NCBI RefSeq assembly: GCF_000374465.1
Contig: NZ_KB894531.1
Location: forward strand, 124,001 to 188,000
DNA: 64,000 nt
Origin: Ahrensia kielensis DSM 5890
GTDB lineage: Bacteria > Pseudomonadota > Alphaproteobacteria > Rhizobiales > Rhizobiaceae
Direction of reading: 5' to 3'
In this document: piece after piece, positions 26,011 through 35,690 of the stretch
Numbering within the stretch: position 1 is the stretch's first letter
How the letters are laid out: each line of letters starts with the position of its first letter
Translations under genes and position numbers: made by a program
The notes under the pieces: generated by a model
Database searches by the model: none
The model's input: the letters and a program-made list of their open reading frames with translations, nothing else
What the model was told of the DNA's origin: nothing

Positions 26011-27819
26011 TCACAGTTCCTGCTTGAAGCGATAAACAACCAATGGCGTGTCTATCGTTTCAGGAATGATTTCGAGCCAAGTAGGAACGTTACCTTGGTG
26101 TAATTGTGCCTGTAAGCCATCTGGTTTAGCTCGTTTGAAATCCTGAGCATCAGCGCTGTTTATACAGTCAGCAATTAATGTAACCCCTGCTTTTTTTAAC
26201 ATCGAATAAGCTGCGTCAGGCTTTGCAAGCATAGCCTCTATCATCAATAGGTTTCCATCCGTATTGCGATGATACGGTCCTGCCAGCGCACGGTGATAGG
26301 TTAGCTTCAAAATATTCGCACCTATATCAGTGGCACCAAGCACAACACCCTTTGGTTCTTTGGCAAGCGGTGCAAACACACCATCTGAAAAACAGTAATC
26401 ACTTGCAGAAACACTACTTGCCTGCTGCTGAAGGGTTTGATGGCCGGTAAAAAATGATGAGGCCTGCGCACCTGCAATCCACCAAAATACATTAAGAGAT
26501 AGAATACCCATGCCGATCATTTTCAACAAATCGGTTACGCTATTGGTTGCGTGATATTGTGTGCGTAGCGCAGTGAAAACAAATGCGAGCGGCAAGACTG
26601 CGAACGCAGATGCGAACAACATTCCTCGCTGTTGCCAAAACGTAACGGCTATTGCTGTGCCGATTAACATTAAAGACATTATCGCAAAATAACGCATATT
26701 ATGGTCATCTGTTTTGCTCACGATTCCAATCGATATGAACAAACCCATAATTGCCAATCCGAAGACACCAAACAATTGGTATGGATCAGTAGACCAAAGA
26801 TCAAAAAATGACCGCGTTTCGATAACACCATCCAACCAAAATGTTTTAAGTTTCGGATCAAGGCCAGAAAGCGGGTTGGACAAGCATTGCGGAAATGCCG
26901 CCATCAATAAGATGGCAGCAAACGCACCACCTAATGCAAGTACAATGAGGCGTGTCTTCATTTTAGTCGCAAAGCGAGCAGCCAAAGCCAATACAAAACC
27001 GCCAACACTGCACATACCTATATGGAACACCGAATAAGCATCGCAATAAACAGCGCCGTAATCTTTTGGCTCTATAGTTATGGCAAAAACAAAAAGGGCC
27101 GATAAACTAAGTGATAGACCAAACGCAAAAGCAGATCGTGGGTTAATGATGCCCGTGAGAAAAGCTGCTGTCACCCATATGCCCGCAATCGTTACATAAG
27201 GCAGTGTTTCCATACCAACGGCCAACATCAAAACGGCAACCGCTCCCGCCAAAGCATGGGCTGTGATTTGAACACGGCAGGGCACAAGCATTGCAACAAG
27301 CAGCATGCAAAGCGCCACCTGTATATTATGGTGGTCAATTGCCGTTGGACCAAAAATACCGGAAGTCATAAAGGCAGCCGCACCAAATAACGTGACAGGC
27401 ACTTGTGCAAGTACATTACCCATACGAACACATGCGATATTTAGGGCAAAAATAGCAAAAAACAGAGTAATTGCCGGCCATAGAAAAAGAGTAATTTCTT
27501 CTGCAGTACCAGTATTAGTGAACATAGCTGCTATTGAATAAATTGCCCACAATGGTCCATCTACCAAACGCGACCAATGCATAAGCGTTCCGCCATCAAG
27601 ACCAAGTCTATATTGAATAGGGTCAAACCAACTTTGCCCTGATGCAAAATCGCGTAAAGCGACCAATCGCATAATGTCATCGGAATTTTTAATGCCATCG
27701 GTATCATTTCCGCTCACAAGAACCAGCATATAAACAACAACAACCGCTATGAGTGCATTAACCGCTGATTGTTTGAGTAGAATTGTTTGATGATCGCATG
27801 TCGTGGCATTATTTTGCAT
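26011..27819 (-). CDS. Large polytopic membrane protein, probable GT-C glycosyltransferase-like
   Basis: A 602-residue protein with at least ten transmembrane segments and a soluble C-terminal domain of about 140 residues. I do not recognise a named family. Near residue 48 it has D-D-I-M-R, then W-F-D-P-I-Q-Y-R and M-H-W-S-R-L-V-D about 35 residues later. An acidic pair before the first loop and a W-x-R-L-x-D stretch resemble the layout of GT-C transferases and STT3-type oligosaccharyltransferases, and I recall similar proteins in Sphingomonadales annotated only as hypothetical or misnamed AcrB-like. It is divergent from the GT2 and GtrA genes with 99 bases between the starts, which points to a glycan function. 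The exact reaction is unknown. Confidence 0.6.
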   Translation of the reverse strand: MQNNATTCDHQTILLKQSAVNALIAVVVVYMLVLVSGNDTDGIKNSDDIMRLVALRDFASGQSWFDPIQYRLGLDGGTLMHWSRLVDGPLWAIYSIAAMFTNTGTAEEITLFLWPAITLFFAIFALNIACVRMGNVLAQVPVTLFGAAAFMTSGIFGPTAIDHHNIQVALCMLLVAMLVPCRVQITAHALAGAVAVLMLAVGMETLPYVTIAGIWVTAAFLTGIINPRSAFAFGLSLSLSALFVFAITIEPKDYGAVYCDAYSVFHIGMCSVGGFVLALAARFATKMKTRLIVLALGGAFAAILLMAAFPQCLSNPLSGLDPKLKTFWLDGVIETRSFFDLWSTDPYQLFGVFGLAIMGLFISIGIVSKTDDHNMRYFAIMSLMLIGTAIAVTFWQQRGMLFASAFAVLPLAFVFTALRTQYHATNSVTDLLKMIGMGILSLNVFWWIAGAQASSFFTGHQTLQQQASSVSASDYCFSDGVFAPLAKEPKGVVLGATDIGANILKLTYHRALAGPYHRNTDGNLLMIEAMLAKPDAAYSMLKKAGVTLIADCINSADAQDFKRAKPDGLQAQLHQGNVPTWLEIIPETIDTPLVVYRFKQEL

Positions 27820-27918
27820 ATTTATAGCCTATCCGCTTAAATACTTAGTTTTTTCATCTTTCCGCAACCTAAACTTAACCAGATCAAGAAAAGGTAAAGA
27901 GGGGCGGTAATCTCCGCG

Positions 27919-29007
27919 ATGAGTAATATTGAGAATATGATGAAAAAGCGTAAGAACGATTTTTTACCAAATGAGCCTATCAATATGTGGGCGGCATATG
28001 AAATCGCAATCTTATTGCCCTGTTACAATGAAGGTGCAACAATTGCGGACGTTGTAAAGCGCTTCAAAGAAACGCTGCCTGATGTGACAGTTTATGTTTA
28101 TGACAATAATTCAAGCGACGAAACGGCTATCCGTGCGCGGCTTGCAGGCGCTGTTGTAGTTCCTGAACGCAGACAAGGCAAAGGCCATGTTGTGCGACGC
28201 ATGTTTGCCGATATTGATGCAGATATATATGTCATGGCAGATGGCGATGGCACCTATATGCCCGAAGAAGCTTCAGAGCTGATTAATACGCTGATATCAG
28301 AGCGCGCTGACATGGTCGTTGGCACTCGTGCAGGTGTTAAAGATGATGCTGGGCGTGCTGGCCATGCTTTTGGCAATGTGCTGTTCAACAAAATATATCA
28401 AACAATTTTCGGCAATGATTTCTCCGATATATTGTCTGGCTATCGTGCATTTACACGACGTTACGTAAAAAGCTTTCCAGCGGTTTCAGGTGGTTTTGAA
28501 ATTGAAACAGAAATGTCGGTTCATGCAGGTCAATTAAAACTACCTATTGCGGAAATTGAACTTGATTATGGTCGTCGCCCCGAAGGGTCAGACTCCAAAC
28601 TTTCAACTTTTAAAGACGGCGCAAAAATTTTATTCATGTTCGCTCGCCTCATGAAAGCGACACAGCCTTTACGTTTCTTTGGCCTGATCAGTGTCGGTCT
28701 TTTATGCATGAGTCTTGTCTCAATGATCGCGCCATTAGCAGAATATTTCACAACTGGTCTTGTTACTAAAATGCCGACTTGGGTCGGCTCTATCGGTCTT
28801 TTGCTTTTATCTACATTATCGCTTATGACTGGACTTGTGCTTAACTCTGTTGCGGCTGGTCGCGCTGAAAACAAACGCATGGTCTATCTTAATCAAACGC
28901 CTCATCGCGGTGAAATGCGGCCTGATCGCGGGCGGCGCGTGAAACGTAAAACGTGCGAACTTCCTAGCTTTAAAGCGCCTTCAATTGATATTTCTGAAGA
29001 TGCGTAA
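27919..29007 (+). CDS. Family 2 glycosyltransferase, polyprenyl-phosphate type
   Basis: A 362-residue membrane-linked GT-A transferase. The N-terminal domain (about residues 28-230) shows I-L-L-P-C-Y-N-E-G and the metal-binding A-D-G-D-G-T-Y, as in dolichyl- or undecaprenyl-phosphate sugar transferases (DPM1, GtrB, ArnC). Two transmembrane segments follow near residues 253-275 and 288-310, then a basic tail of about 45 residues. The enzyme probably loads a sugar from a nucleotide donor onto a lipid phosphate. GtrA follows 43 bases downstream. The first ATG lacks an ideally spaced ribosome binding site, and a start at the internal Met-Met pair is possible. Confidence 0.88.
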   Translation: MSNIENMMKKRKNDFLPNEPINMWAAYEIAILLPCYNEGATIADVVKRFKETLPDVTVYVYDNNSSDETAIRARLAGAVVVPERRQGKGHVVRRMFADIDADIYVMADGDGTYMPEEASELINTLISERADMVVGTRAGVKDDAGRAGHAFGNVLFNKIYQTIFGNDFSDILSGYRAFTRRYVKSFPAVSGGFEIETEMSVHAGQLKLPIAEIELDYGRRPEGSDSKLSTFKDGAKILFMFARLMKATQPLRFFGLISVGLLCMSLVSMIAPLAEYFTTGLVTKMPTWVGSIGLLLLSTLSLMTGLVLNSVAAGRAENKRMVYLNQTPHRGEMRPDRGRRVKRKTCELPSFKAPSIDISEDA

Positions 29008-29050
29008 TAAACGAAACTCATTCATCTGTTTGTGAAGAGACCGCTTAATC

Positions 29051-29455
29051 ATGCAATTGGTAGCTAAATCCAAAGCTGGTAAAATATTTGCCTTCGCTGT
29101 TGCCGGTGGCAGCGGCTTTGTGATCGACATTGGCGTTTTGTTTTTGCTCTTGCACCTAACGCCAATGGGCCCAATTATTGCGCGTATCATGTCTATCCTT
29201 TGCGCGATGATTTCCAACTTCTTCATCAACCGCACATTCACCTTTGGTCAAAGCGAACGCAGTTTGCGTGAAGAATTTATCCGCTATGCTTCCGTTGGTG
29301 CTGTTGGCGCATTGCTCAACTATCTCATCTATGTTGCGCTTTTATTTCTAATACCCGGCTTTTCGCCATTTTTGGCGACATTCATCGGTGTCATCATTGT
29401 CGCCATATTTTCCTATTTTGGATATTCACGCTTCGTATTTAACCGCAAAAATTAA
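29051..29455 (+). CDS. gtrA: GtrA family lipid-linked sugar flippase
   Basis: A 134-residue protein with four transmembrane segments and the GtrA signatures F-A-V-A-G-G-S-G-F and F-x-I-N-R-T-F-T-F near the middle. GtrA is thought to flip polyprenyl-phosphate-bound glucose or similar sugars across the inner membrane. Following a GT2 gene and facing a GT-C-like gene, it completes a candidate three-part glycosylation module. Its last four bases overlap the convergent oxidoreductase gene, with no terminator between the two. Confidence 0.9.
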   Translation: MQLVAKSKAGKIFAFAVAGGSGFVIDIGVLFLLLHLTPMGPIIARIMSILCAMISNFFINRTFTFGQSERSLREEFIRYASVGAVGALLNYLIYVALLFLIPGFSPFLATFIGVIIVAIFSYFGYSRFVFNRKN

Positions 29456-30438
29456 ACTGCTTCGCGGTCGCCGCTTTCACCTGATTTGAAAATTGCATCA
29501 ATAAGCTTCTGATTATTGATCGAATTTTGAAGATCGAAAATCCGTACATCTTCGCCCTGCGATTTGCGCACGAAATTATCAACCTGAAGCGTATATTGAT
29601 TGAGGCCGCCAAAGCGAAACGACTGAACCTCCGAATGATTTTGGTTATGCAAAGTCACCTCATCAAAGCCATAGAGCCCGGCATTAAATGGTGTGTGCAC
29701 TTCGATAAAACCTTCATCGCCGTGAAACACCATATTTTGGCGAAGCGCCATTTGGGTCGAGACATAAAAAGACATGTCAAAACCCGAAAAACTGACGTCC
29801 ATCGTTGAATAGATATCGGTGCCAAAATCAGGGTCGCGCTCAACTTTCGCCAAAACAGAACGCGGTTCTTGTCCTGTCACCATGCGGGTTACAATCGTTG
29901 GATAAACACCAATGTCAGGCAATGCGCCGCCGCCAAGTTCAGGCTTGTTACGCATATTATTGCTATCACGATTAAAATAGGTAAATGAGCCCTGCACGTG
30001 CTTCAACGTGCCAATTGCGCCTTCAGCGATCAGCGACTGAACTTTCAGCCATTGTGGATGATAATAGACCATAAAGGCCTCGGCGATGAGCACGCCGGTT
30101 TCTTGCTGAACGCTGACCAGCTCTTTGATTTTCTCAGCATTGAGCGAGATCGGCTTTTCGCAAAGAACGTGTTTTCCCGCCTTCGCCGCTTTAATCGACC
30201 ATTCAATATGCTGCGACGTTGGTAGCGGAATATAGATACCGTCCACTTTGTCACTTGCCAGCATTTCCTCATAGGAACCAAAAGCATGGGGAACGCCAAA
30301 GCGCTCTGCTACGCTTTGCGCGCGCGCCAAATCACGGCTGGCAATAGCCGCCACATTGCCAAGTTCGGACTGCATGATCGCGGGTATCAATTGTTCTTGT
30401 GCGATTTTCGCTGTCGATAAAATTCCCCAGTTGAACAT
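29452..30438 (-). CDS. Gfo/Idh/MocA family oxidoreductase
   Basis: A 328-residue NAD(P)-dependent dehydrogenase. The N-terminal Rossmann domain opens W-G-I-L-S-T-A-K-I-A, followed by the family's H-V-L-C-E-K-P-I-S-L motif with its catalytic lysine near residue 95. The C-terminal GFO domain contains G-G-G-A-L-x-D-I-G-V-Y-P. Members oxidise diverse sugars, inositol and similar polyols; the substrate is not predictable. nadV ends 51 bases upstream and may be co-transcribed. Confidence 0.88.
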   Translation of the reverse strand: MFNWGILSTAKIAQEQLIPAIMQSELGNVAAIASRDLARAQSVAERFGVPHAFGSYEEMLASDKVDGIYIPLPTSQHIEWSIKAAKAGKHVLCEKPISLNAEKIKELVSVQQETGVLIAEAFMVYYHPQWLKVQSLIAEGAIGTLKHVQGSFTYFNRDSNNMRNKPELGGGALPDIGVYPTIVTRMVTGQEPRSVLAKVERDPDFGTDIYSTMDVSFSGFDMSFYVSTQMALRQNMVFHGDEGFIEVHTPFNAGLYGFDEVTLHNQNHSEVQSFRFGGLNQYTLQVDNFVRKSQGEDVRIFDLQNSINNQKLIDAIFKSGESGDREAV

Positions 30439-30489
30439 GCGATTTTCCTTTTAATCTCTATTTACGGCGCCAAGCTGAAATCGTTGCGC

Positions 30490-31869
30490 TTATCCATTTG
30501 CGCGTTTTCGAATTTCAGTCAGCGTCCAATCTTTGAGAAGTTTTCCATTTTCCCAAACTGGTTGTAGCAGGTTTTGGCTATCGCCAATATCTTTAAGCGG
30601 TACAGCGGATGGTACGCCATCGTGTGCAATCACAGCCTGGCGATATCGTTTGGAAGCTTTACCCGGGTCGGTTTTTGGATCTTTGTTGATGCCATGCCAG
30701 TTGCCATCACTATCCAAGCGCGCATTGGCTTTCATCGCAAAACGCAACGTATCGCGGTTCACTTTTTGCAAGAGGCCTGCCCCCATGCCAAAGGCAAGAT
30801 TTTCAGCTGACCACCCGCGCTCGATCATTGCATCCAGCAATATACGGATCGTTTTCGGTGAAATACCATCGCCTTGAATAACCCGCACGCAGGGAGCCAA
30901 AACTTTAAAGCCCTTATCATTAAGCGAGTAGCCAAAGATTTCGCCAAGCATTTCAATCGTATCAATGGGTACGCGCGTTGCATCGCCTGAATCAGGGCGA
31001 ACAACCAATGTACCGCCCATTGTTTCAACTTGTTCTTTAAGTTCCCCGCCCCAAATTTTACGAACAGCGCGGAATAGATCATAGCTATCGGAGACGACTG
31101 CAACCAGTTTTCCATCGCCGCCGAACTGATCAAGCATGTTTTTATAAGCTTCGGTTTCGCGTTCTTCGCCCCACGACGTCATGGTTGAATGTTCCGCAGC
31201 CGGAATTGAAAATCCGGCCATGGGTTCGGAGTAATATTTGCGTGCTGCAACCAAGCCGCTGACTGTATCTGTCCCCATAAAAGACACCAAATGCGCAACG
31301 CCGCCCAGCCCTGCCTGCTCAAATGATGTTGCGCCACGCGCACCAAAATCATGCAATCTAAAGGGTAAAATCTCGTCCGGCGTGTCGCAGGTTTTCTCTA
31401 GCGCCTCGGTGATCATTTGGCGGACATTCCACGACAGGGTTGCAACGGTTGTCGGATACCAGACAGCACGCAGCAAAGATGTTTCCAAGAATGTTGGCAA
31501 CCAGAAGAAATCAGAATGTGTATTGCGTATTTGTACAAGCGGTGTGCCAACAGGCACGACCATGCCTTCCGGCAAAGCCTCGATCATAATTGGCAAATAA
31601 CCATCATGCTCTGTGACGATCTTTTCCCAACCTTCGCGGTGAAAAGGCAATCCGTGCGCCGTAATGATTTCATCGGCCTCATCCACGTCATCCATGGAAA
31701 CACGCTTTGAGAGATATTCTTTGAGATACATTTGTAACCCGAAGAAAATCGTCTGCTCATATTGACCGCCGCGCCGCGCCTCAATGTAAGCTGATATCGC
31801 GTCCGTTTCGGGCGGATATTGCGCAAAATGCGAGTATTTATAGCTGTCGGTGTTCAAAATGAGGTTCAT
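30490..31869 (-). CDS. nadV: Nicotinamide phosphoribosyltransferase (NadV/NAMPT)
   Basis: Makes nicotinamide mononucleotide from nicotinamide and PRPP, salvaging NAD in one step without deamidation. The 459-residue sequence aligns along its length with human NAMPT by eye, far better than with PncB: N-x-x-x-x-T-D-S-Y-K-x-x-H at the start, F-K-like G-T-D-T-V-S-G (the Asp that selects amide over acid), P-A-A-E-H-S-T (catalytic His) and V-V-S-D-S-Y-D. The reading frame is intact. GAG lies eight bases before the ATG. Nested inverted repeats lie 62-100 bases upstream (31931-31969). The oxidoreductase gene follows 51 bases downstream. Confidence 0.92.
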   Translation of the reverse strand: MNLILNTDSYKYSHFAQYPPETDAISAYIEARRGGQYEQTIFFGLQMYLKEYLSKRVSMDDVDEADEIITAHGLPFHREGWEKIVTEHDGYLPIMIEALPEGMVVPVGTPLVQIRNTHSDFFWLPTFLETSLLRAVWYPTTVATLSWNVRQMITEALEKTCDTPDEILPFRLHDFGARGATSFEQAGLGGVAHLVSFMGTDTVSGLVAARKYYSEPMAGFSIPAAEHSTMTSWGEERETEAYKNMLDQFGGDGKLVAVVSDSYDLFRAVRKIWGGELKEQVETMGGTLVVRPDSGDATRVPIDTIEMLGEIFGYSLNDKGFKVLAPCVRVIQGDGISPKTIRILLDAMIERGWSAENLAFGMGAGLLQKVNRDTLRFAMKANARLDSDGNWHGINKDPKTDPGKASKRYRQAVIAHDGVPSAVPLKDIGDSQNLLQPVWENGKLLKDWTLTEIRKRANG

Positions 31870-31930
31870 AATTTTCTCAAGACCATCTCTTAAGGTGAAA
31901 ACTTTGTATCGAAAAGATCAGCACCAAATG

Positions 31931-31969
31931 GATGCGAGATTGACGCGCTGTCGTCAATAGCGACGCATC
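31931..31969. repeat. Nested inverted repeats upstream of nadV
   Basis: Outer arms GATGCG and CGCATC enclose a perfect inner palindrome TTGACG-N6-CGTCAA. It lies 62-100 bases before the nadV start, in the 251-base gap shared with the divergent cell wall hydrolase gene. It could be an operator for either gene. I see no other feature in this gap. Confidence 0.6.
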
Positions 31970-32120
31970 AGACAAAAGACTTCTCGCCACTTAGAAACAA
32001 GCGCTCTGCCACAATCTATCACGAAATACTCTTACTATCGCCACTTGCGCTCCCTTGATGGGCCGTATTTTTGAAGCAAATGCGACGCTTATTTAAATTA
32101 TCTTAGAAAAGACGAGCGTT

Positions 32121-32765
32121 ATGAAAATCACTTCCCGCGCCTTTTCGCGAGCGGTACTGCTTGCTATCTTTTCCACTCATATGGGCGGACAAGTGCACGC
32201 GGCAAACCTCACAATTCAAATTTATCCGGTTGCAACAATAGCCCATCTCATAGCAGGAAACGCACAAGACGCCATAAAGTTGCCTGAAGAGATCGTCACG
32301 CGCACAGGCCAAGGTTTAGAGACCATATGCATGGCGAATGCACTTTATCATGAAGCACGCGGCGAGAAGTTAAATGGGCAAAAAGCGGTGGCGCAGGTGA
32401 TCTTGAACCGGGTCAAGAGCGAAGCTTATCCGGATTCAGTGTGCGGTGTGGTTTATGAAAATGCGCATATGAGAAATCGGTGCCAATTTTCTTTTGCATG
32501 CGACCGTGTTGATGACACGCCACAAGAAAGTGATGCTTATGAAGCTGCGCTAATTATGGCTCAAGGCGCTGTGAAATATGGTATTTATGCCGAAGGGCTT
32601 ACACCAAATTTCAGAGATCCTGCACAGACAGAAAAATCACAAATTACACATTATCATACGACAGCTGTATCACCGTCATGGGGTAAAAAATTACGGCCGA
32701 TCAAAACAATCGGCCGTCATATCTTTTATCGGTCAGAGCGTGTGGCTAAATCAATAGCCAGCTAA
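32121..32765 (+). CDS. Cell wall hydrolase, SleB/CwlJ-type
   Basis: A 214-residue exported protein of the Hydrolase_2 (SleB/CwlJ) family, peptidoglycan lytic enzymes first known from spore germination but common in alphaproteobacteria. A signal peptide (residues 1-28, ending V-H-A-A) precedes the catalytic domain, which has the family glutamate in A-L-Y-H-E-A-R-G-E (about residues 74-82) and N-R-x-Q-F-S-F with surrounding cysteines. The start has AAAAGACGAGC upstream. The last four bases overlap the convergent pheT gene. Confidence 0.9.
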   Translation: MKITSRAFSRAVLLAIFSTHMGGQVHAANLTIQIYPVATIAHLIAGNAQDAIKLPEEIVTRTGQGLETICMANALYHEARGEKLNGQKAVAQVILNRVKSEAYPDSVCGVVYENAHMRNRCQFSFACDRVDDTPQESDAYEAALIMAQGAVKYGIYAEGLTPNFRDPAQTEKSQITHYHTTAVSPSWGKKLRPIKTIGRHIFYRSERVAKSIAS

Positions 32766-35167
32766 GCTCTGAGCTTCCCGCCTGTTGTTTTTTCAACATT
32801 CGCAACGATTTTAGTATGCAGCGCGTCCAGATCTTCATCCGTTAGCGTTCTGTCGGTCGGTTGAATTGTAACTTCTAGCGCAACAGACTTTTTGCCTTCG
32901 CCCAAGGACGCACCTTCAAATAAGTCAAAGACTTTAACGCCAGCAATCAACTGCTTATCGGCACCTTGCGCGGCACGCAAAATCAAGGCTGCAGTTACAT
33001 CGCTATCGACAACAAAAGCAAAGTCGCGCGTTAACATCTGGAAGGATGAAAGCACCATCGCTGGTTTTGTTTTTGTGGCTTTTTTCTTCGGTTCTGGCAG
33101 CGCATCAATATAGATTTCAAAACCGCAAATCGGGCCTTTAACATCCAGCAAATCCAAAACATTCGGATGGAATTCACCAAAATGACCCAGCACTACTTTC
33201 GGGCCGAGTTTAATCACACCAGACCTGCCAGGGTGATAAAAATCCGGTGCCTCAGCAAAGATTTGCAAATTAGCTGTCGCCAAACCACAGGCTTCTAGCG
33301 CAGCAAAAGCATCAGCTTTTGCGTCAAAGACACCAACCGTTTGACTGTTGCCAGCCCAGTCGCGTCCTGAACCTGAAAGGCCTGCTGTACCTTTGCGAAT
33401 ACCTGACGCTACGCGGCGCTGGCCTTTTTCCGTATCGTTTTCATAAATGCCGGACACTTCAAAAATTGCCACATCACCGATACCGCGGGCTGCATTACGG
33501 CCAGCTGCAACAATCAAACCGGGCAGCAAGCTCGGACGCATGTCGCTCATATCTGCCGAGATAGGGTTCGTCAGTTTGAGCATTTCATTGCCACCGCCAA
33601 AAGCTTTGGCCTGATCTTCAGAAATGAACGACCAATTGACCGCCTCCAGCATACCGCGTGATGCTAAAGCACGTTTTGCCTGACGGGTGCGCGTTTGCAG
33701 TGTTGTTAGAATTTTGCCGCCAACATGGTTCAGTTGTGGCAATGGCTGCGGTTCAATATTGTTAACACCGTAAACCCGCATAACTTCTTCAACGAGATCA
33801 GCTTTACCATCAATGTCTGGACGCCAAGATGGCACAGTCACCAAGGCGCTATCGCCATTCTCCTTCACACCGAAGCCAAGGCTTTCCAAAATTTCCACTG
33901 ACCGTGCAGCGTCTACCGGAATTCCAATCAGACGCTCAACTTCGGAAAATGGGAAAGTGATTTCCTTAGCCGTATAATCTTTGTACCCAGTGATTTGAGT
34001 TTTGCTCGGCGTACCGCCACAAATTTCGGTCACAAGTTTCGTTGCCAACTCAACGCCACCAACCATGAATTCAGGATCAACACCGCGCTCAAAGCGGTAG
34101 CGGGCATCGGTAATGATACCAAGCGCGCGGCCCGTTTTTGCAATATTGATTTCATTCCACAGCGCAGATTCAATCAGAACATCGACAGTGTTTTCATCAC
34201 AGCCAGATTCTTCACCGCCCATAATGCCCGCAATTGATTCTGGGCCTTTGTCATCTGCAATAATCAAATTATCGGGGCTTAAGGCATATTCTTTGCCATC
34301 AAGACCGAGGATTTTTTCTCCATCATTCGCAAGACGCACCACAAGATCGCCCGTGACTTTTGCGGCATCAAAAACATGCAGCGGGCGGCCACGATCAAAT
34401 GTAATGTAGTTCGTAATATCAACCAATGCATTGATCGGGCGCAAACCTATCGCGATGAGGCGTTGCTGCAACCATTTTGGCGATGGGCCATTTTTAACGC
34501 CCTTCACCAAGCGCAATGCAAAGCCGGGGCAAAGCTCAGGGTTATTAATTTTTAGCGTGACGGGACAGTCGCCTTCGCCATTAATGTGTTCAACTGAACC
34601 ATCTTTCAACTTGCCCATGCCGGAAGCTGCAAGATCACGTGCAATACCATATACACCCGTACAATCAGGGCGGTTAGGCGTCAGGCCAATATCAATCACC
34701 GGATCATCCAGCTTCGCATAGCTCGCAAAGCTTGTACCGATTGGTGCATCATCTGCAAGATCAATGATGCCGTCATGGCTATCGGACATTTCAAGTTCGC
34801 GCTCTGAACACATCATGCCGAAGCTATCAACGCCGCGAATATTTCCGACGGATAATGTCGTATCAATACCTGGCACATAGGTGCCAGGGCCCGCAAAGGC
34901 ACCGATCATTCCGGCACGCGCATTGGGCGCACCGCACACAACTTGCACAGGTTTTCCATCACCAATATCGACAGAAAGAACCCGCAGCTTATCAGCATCA
35001 GGATGCTTTTCCGCTGTCAGAACTTTGGCGATTGTAAATGGGGCGAACTGTGACTTGTCATCAACCTCCTCAACTTCGAGGCCGAGCGATGTCAAACGTT
35101 CAACAATTTCCTCAAGTGTCGCATCGGTTTCCAAATGGTCTTTGAGCCAAGAGAGTGTGAATTTCAT
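32762..35167 (-). CDS. pheT: Phenylalanine--tRNA ligase beta subunit
   Basis: Beta chain of the alpha2-beta2 phenylalanyl-tRNA synthetase. From the ATG at 35165-35167 it has 801 residues with an OB-fold tRNA-binding domain (about 39-150), B3/4 editing domain, B5 domain, the catalytic-like core and the C-terminal FDX-ACB anticodon-binding domain. The open frame runs back to 35299, but the sequence from [12 protein letters not shown] is the universal PheT start. It begins four bases after the stop of the unknown gene between pheS and pheT. Confidence 0.96.
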   Translation of the reverse strand: MKFTLSWLKDHLETDATLEEIVERLTSLGLEVEEVDDKSQFAPFTIAKVLTAEKHPDADKLRVLSVDIGDGKPVQVVCGAPNARAGMIGAFAGPGTYVPGIDTTLSVGNIRGVDSFGMMCSERELEMSDSHDGIIDLADDAPIGTSFASYAKLDDPVIDIGLTPNRPDCTGVYGIARDLAASGMGKLKDGSVEHINGEGDCPVTLKINNPELCPGFALRLVKGVKNGPSPKWLQQRLIAIGLRPINALVDITNYITFDRGRPLHVFDAAKVTGDLVVRLANDGEKILGLDGKEYALSPDNLIIADDKGPESIAGIMGGEESGCDENTVDVLIESALWNEINIAKTGRALGIITDARYRFERGVDPEFMVGGVELATKLVTEICGGTPSKTQITGYKDYTAKEITFPFSEVERLIGIPVDAARSVEILESLGFGVKENGDSALVTVPSWRPDIDGKADLVEEVMRVYGVNNIEPQPLPQLNHVGGKILTTLQTRTRQAKRALASRGMLEAVNWSFISEDQAKAFGGGNEMLKLTNPISADMSDMRPSLLPGLIVAAGRNAARGIGDVAIFEVSGIYENDTEKGQRRVASGIRKGTAGLSGSGRDWAGNSQTVGVFDAKADAFAALEACGLATANLQIFAEAPDFYHPGRSGVIKLGPKVVLGHFGEFHPNVLDLLDVKGPICGFEIYIDALPEPKKKATKTKPAMVLSSFQMLTRDFAFVVDSDVTAALILRAAQGADKQLIAGVKVFDLFEGASLGEGKKSVALEVTIQPTDRTLTDEDLDALHTKIVANVEKTTGGKLRA

Positions 35168-35171
35168 GATC

Positions 35172-35690
35172 TCAGGTCTTTCGCTTTGTTCTGTTCGTTT
35201 TGGCTTTCGCCGCAGGTTTCTTCTTTGGTGCAACTTCTGGTTTGGCTTTCGCGCGTTTTTCAAGCTGATCAAAAATGACAAACCCGATCTGCGTTGCATC
35301 TTCTTCCGGCTTTGCGTCAGCCGTGCTTCTCTTCGTAATCGTCAACGCCAATTGGCTAGCGTGAATAACCAAGGCAACCGGCTGCTTGGATGAGAGCAAC
35401 AAGCCCTCAACGCGCATGACATCACCTTCGCCAGCAAAAAGACCCATGACCAGCATAGGACCAGCAGCGCTTATGGTGACAATTTCAAGCTGCTCTTTTT
35501 CTTTATCGATCGACGACTGCAGTTCAAATATTTGCTTTGCAACCGATTGGGCTGCCTGTTCGGCCTCATTATCACAAGCCGTCTTCTGCCATTCATCGGG
35601 TGAAGGCGCCTTGCGCTTGCCGGCTTTTAATTCGGCAACCATATGCGCAAAATTACCCGTCAATAAAGCAGCATCGGAATAGTTAGACAT
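35172..35690 (-). CDS. Unknown protein encoded between pheS and pheT
   Basis: A 172-residue protein I do not recognise. The ATG at 35688-35690 overlaps the pheS stop by one base (TAATG), and the stop lies four bases before the pheT ATG, so expression is coupled to both PheRS subunits. The first 60 residues are mixed and include an acidic patch with [11 protein letters not shown] repeats suited to a helix. A hydrophobic part near residues 73-90 follows. The final 30 residues are strongly basic ([17 protein letters not shown]), like a nucleic-acid-binding tail. No signal peptide or membrane segment is convincing. The frame also extends upstream to 35753 but only inside pheS. Confidence 0.7.
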   Translation of the reverse strand: MSNYSDAALLTGNFAHMVAELKAGKRKAPSPDEWQKTACDNEAEQAAQSVAKQIFELQSSIDKEKEQLEIVTISAAGPMLVMGLFAGEGDVMRVEGLLLSSKQPVALVIHASQLALTITKRSTADAKPEEDATQIGFVIFDQLEKRAKAKPEVAPKKKPAAKAKTNRTKRKT

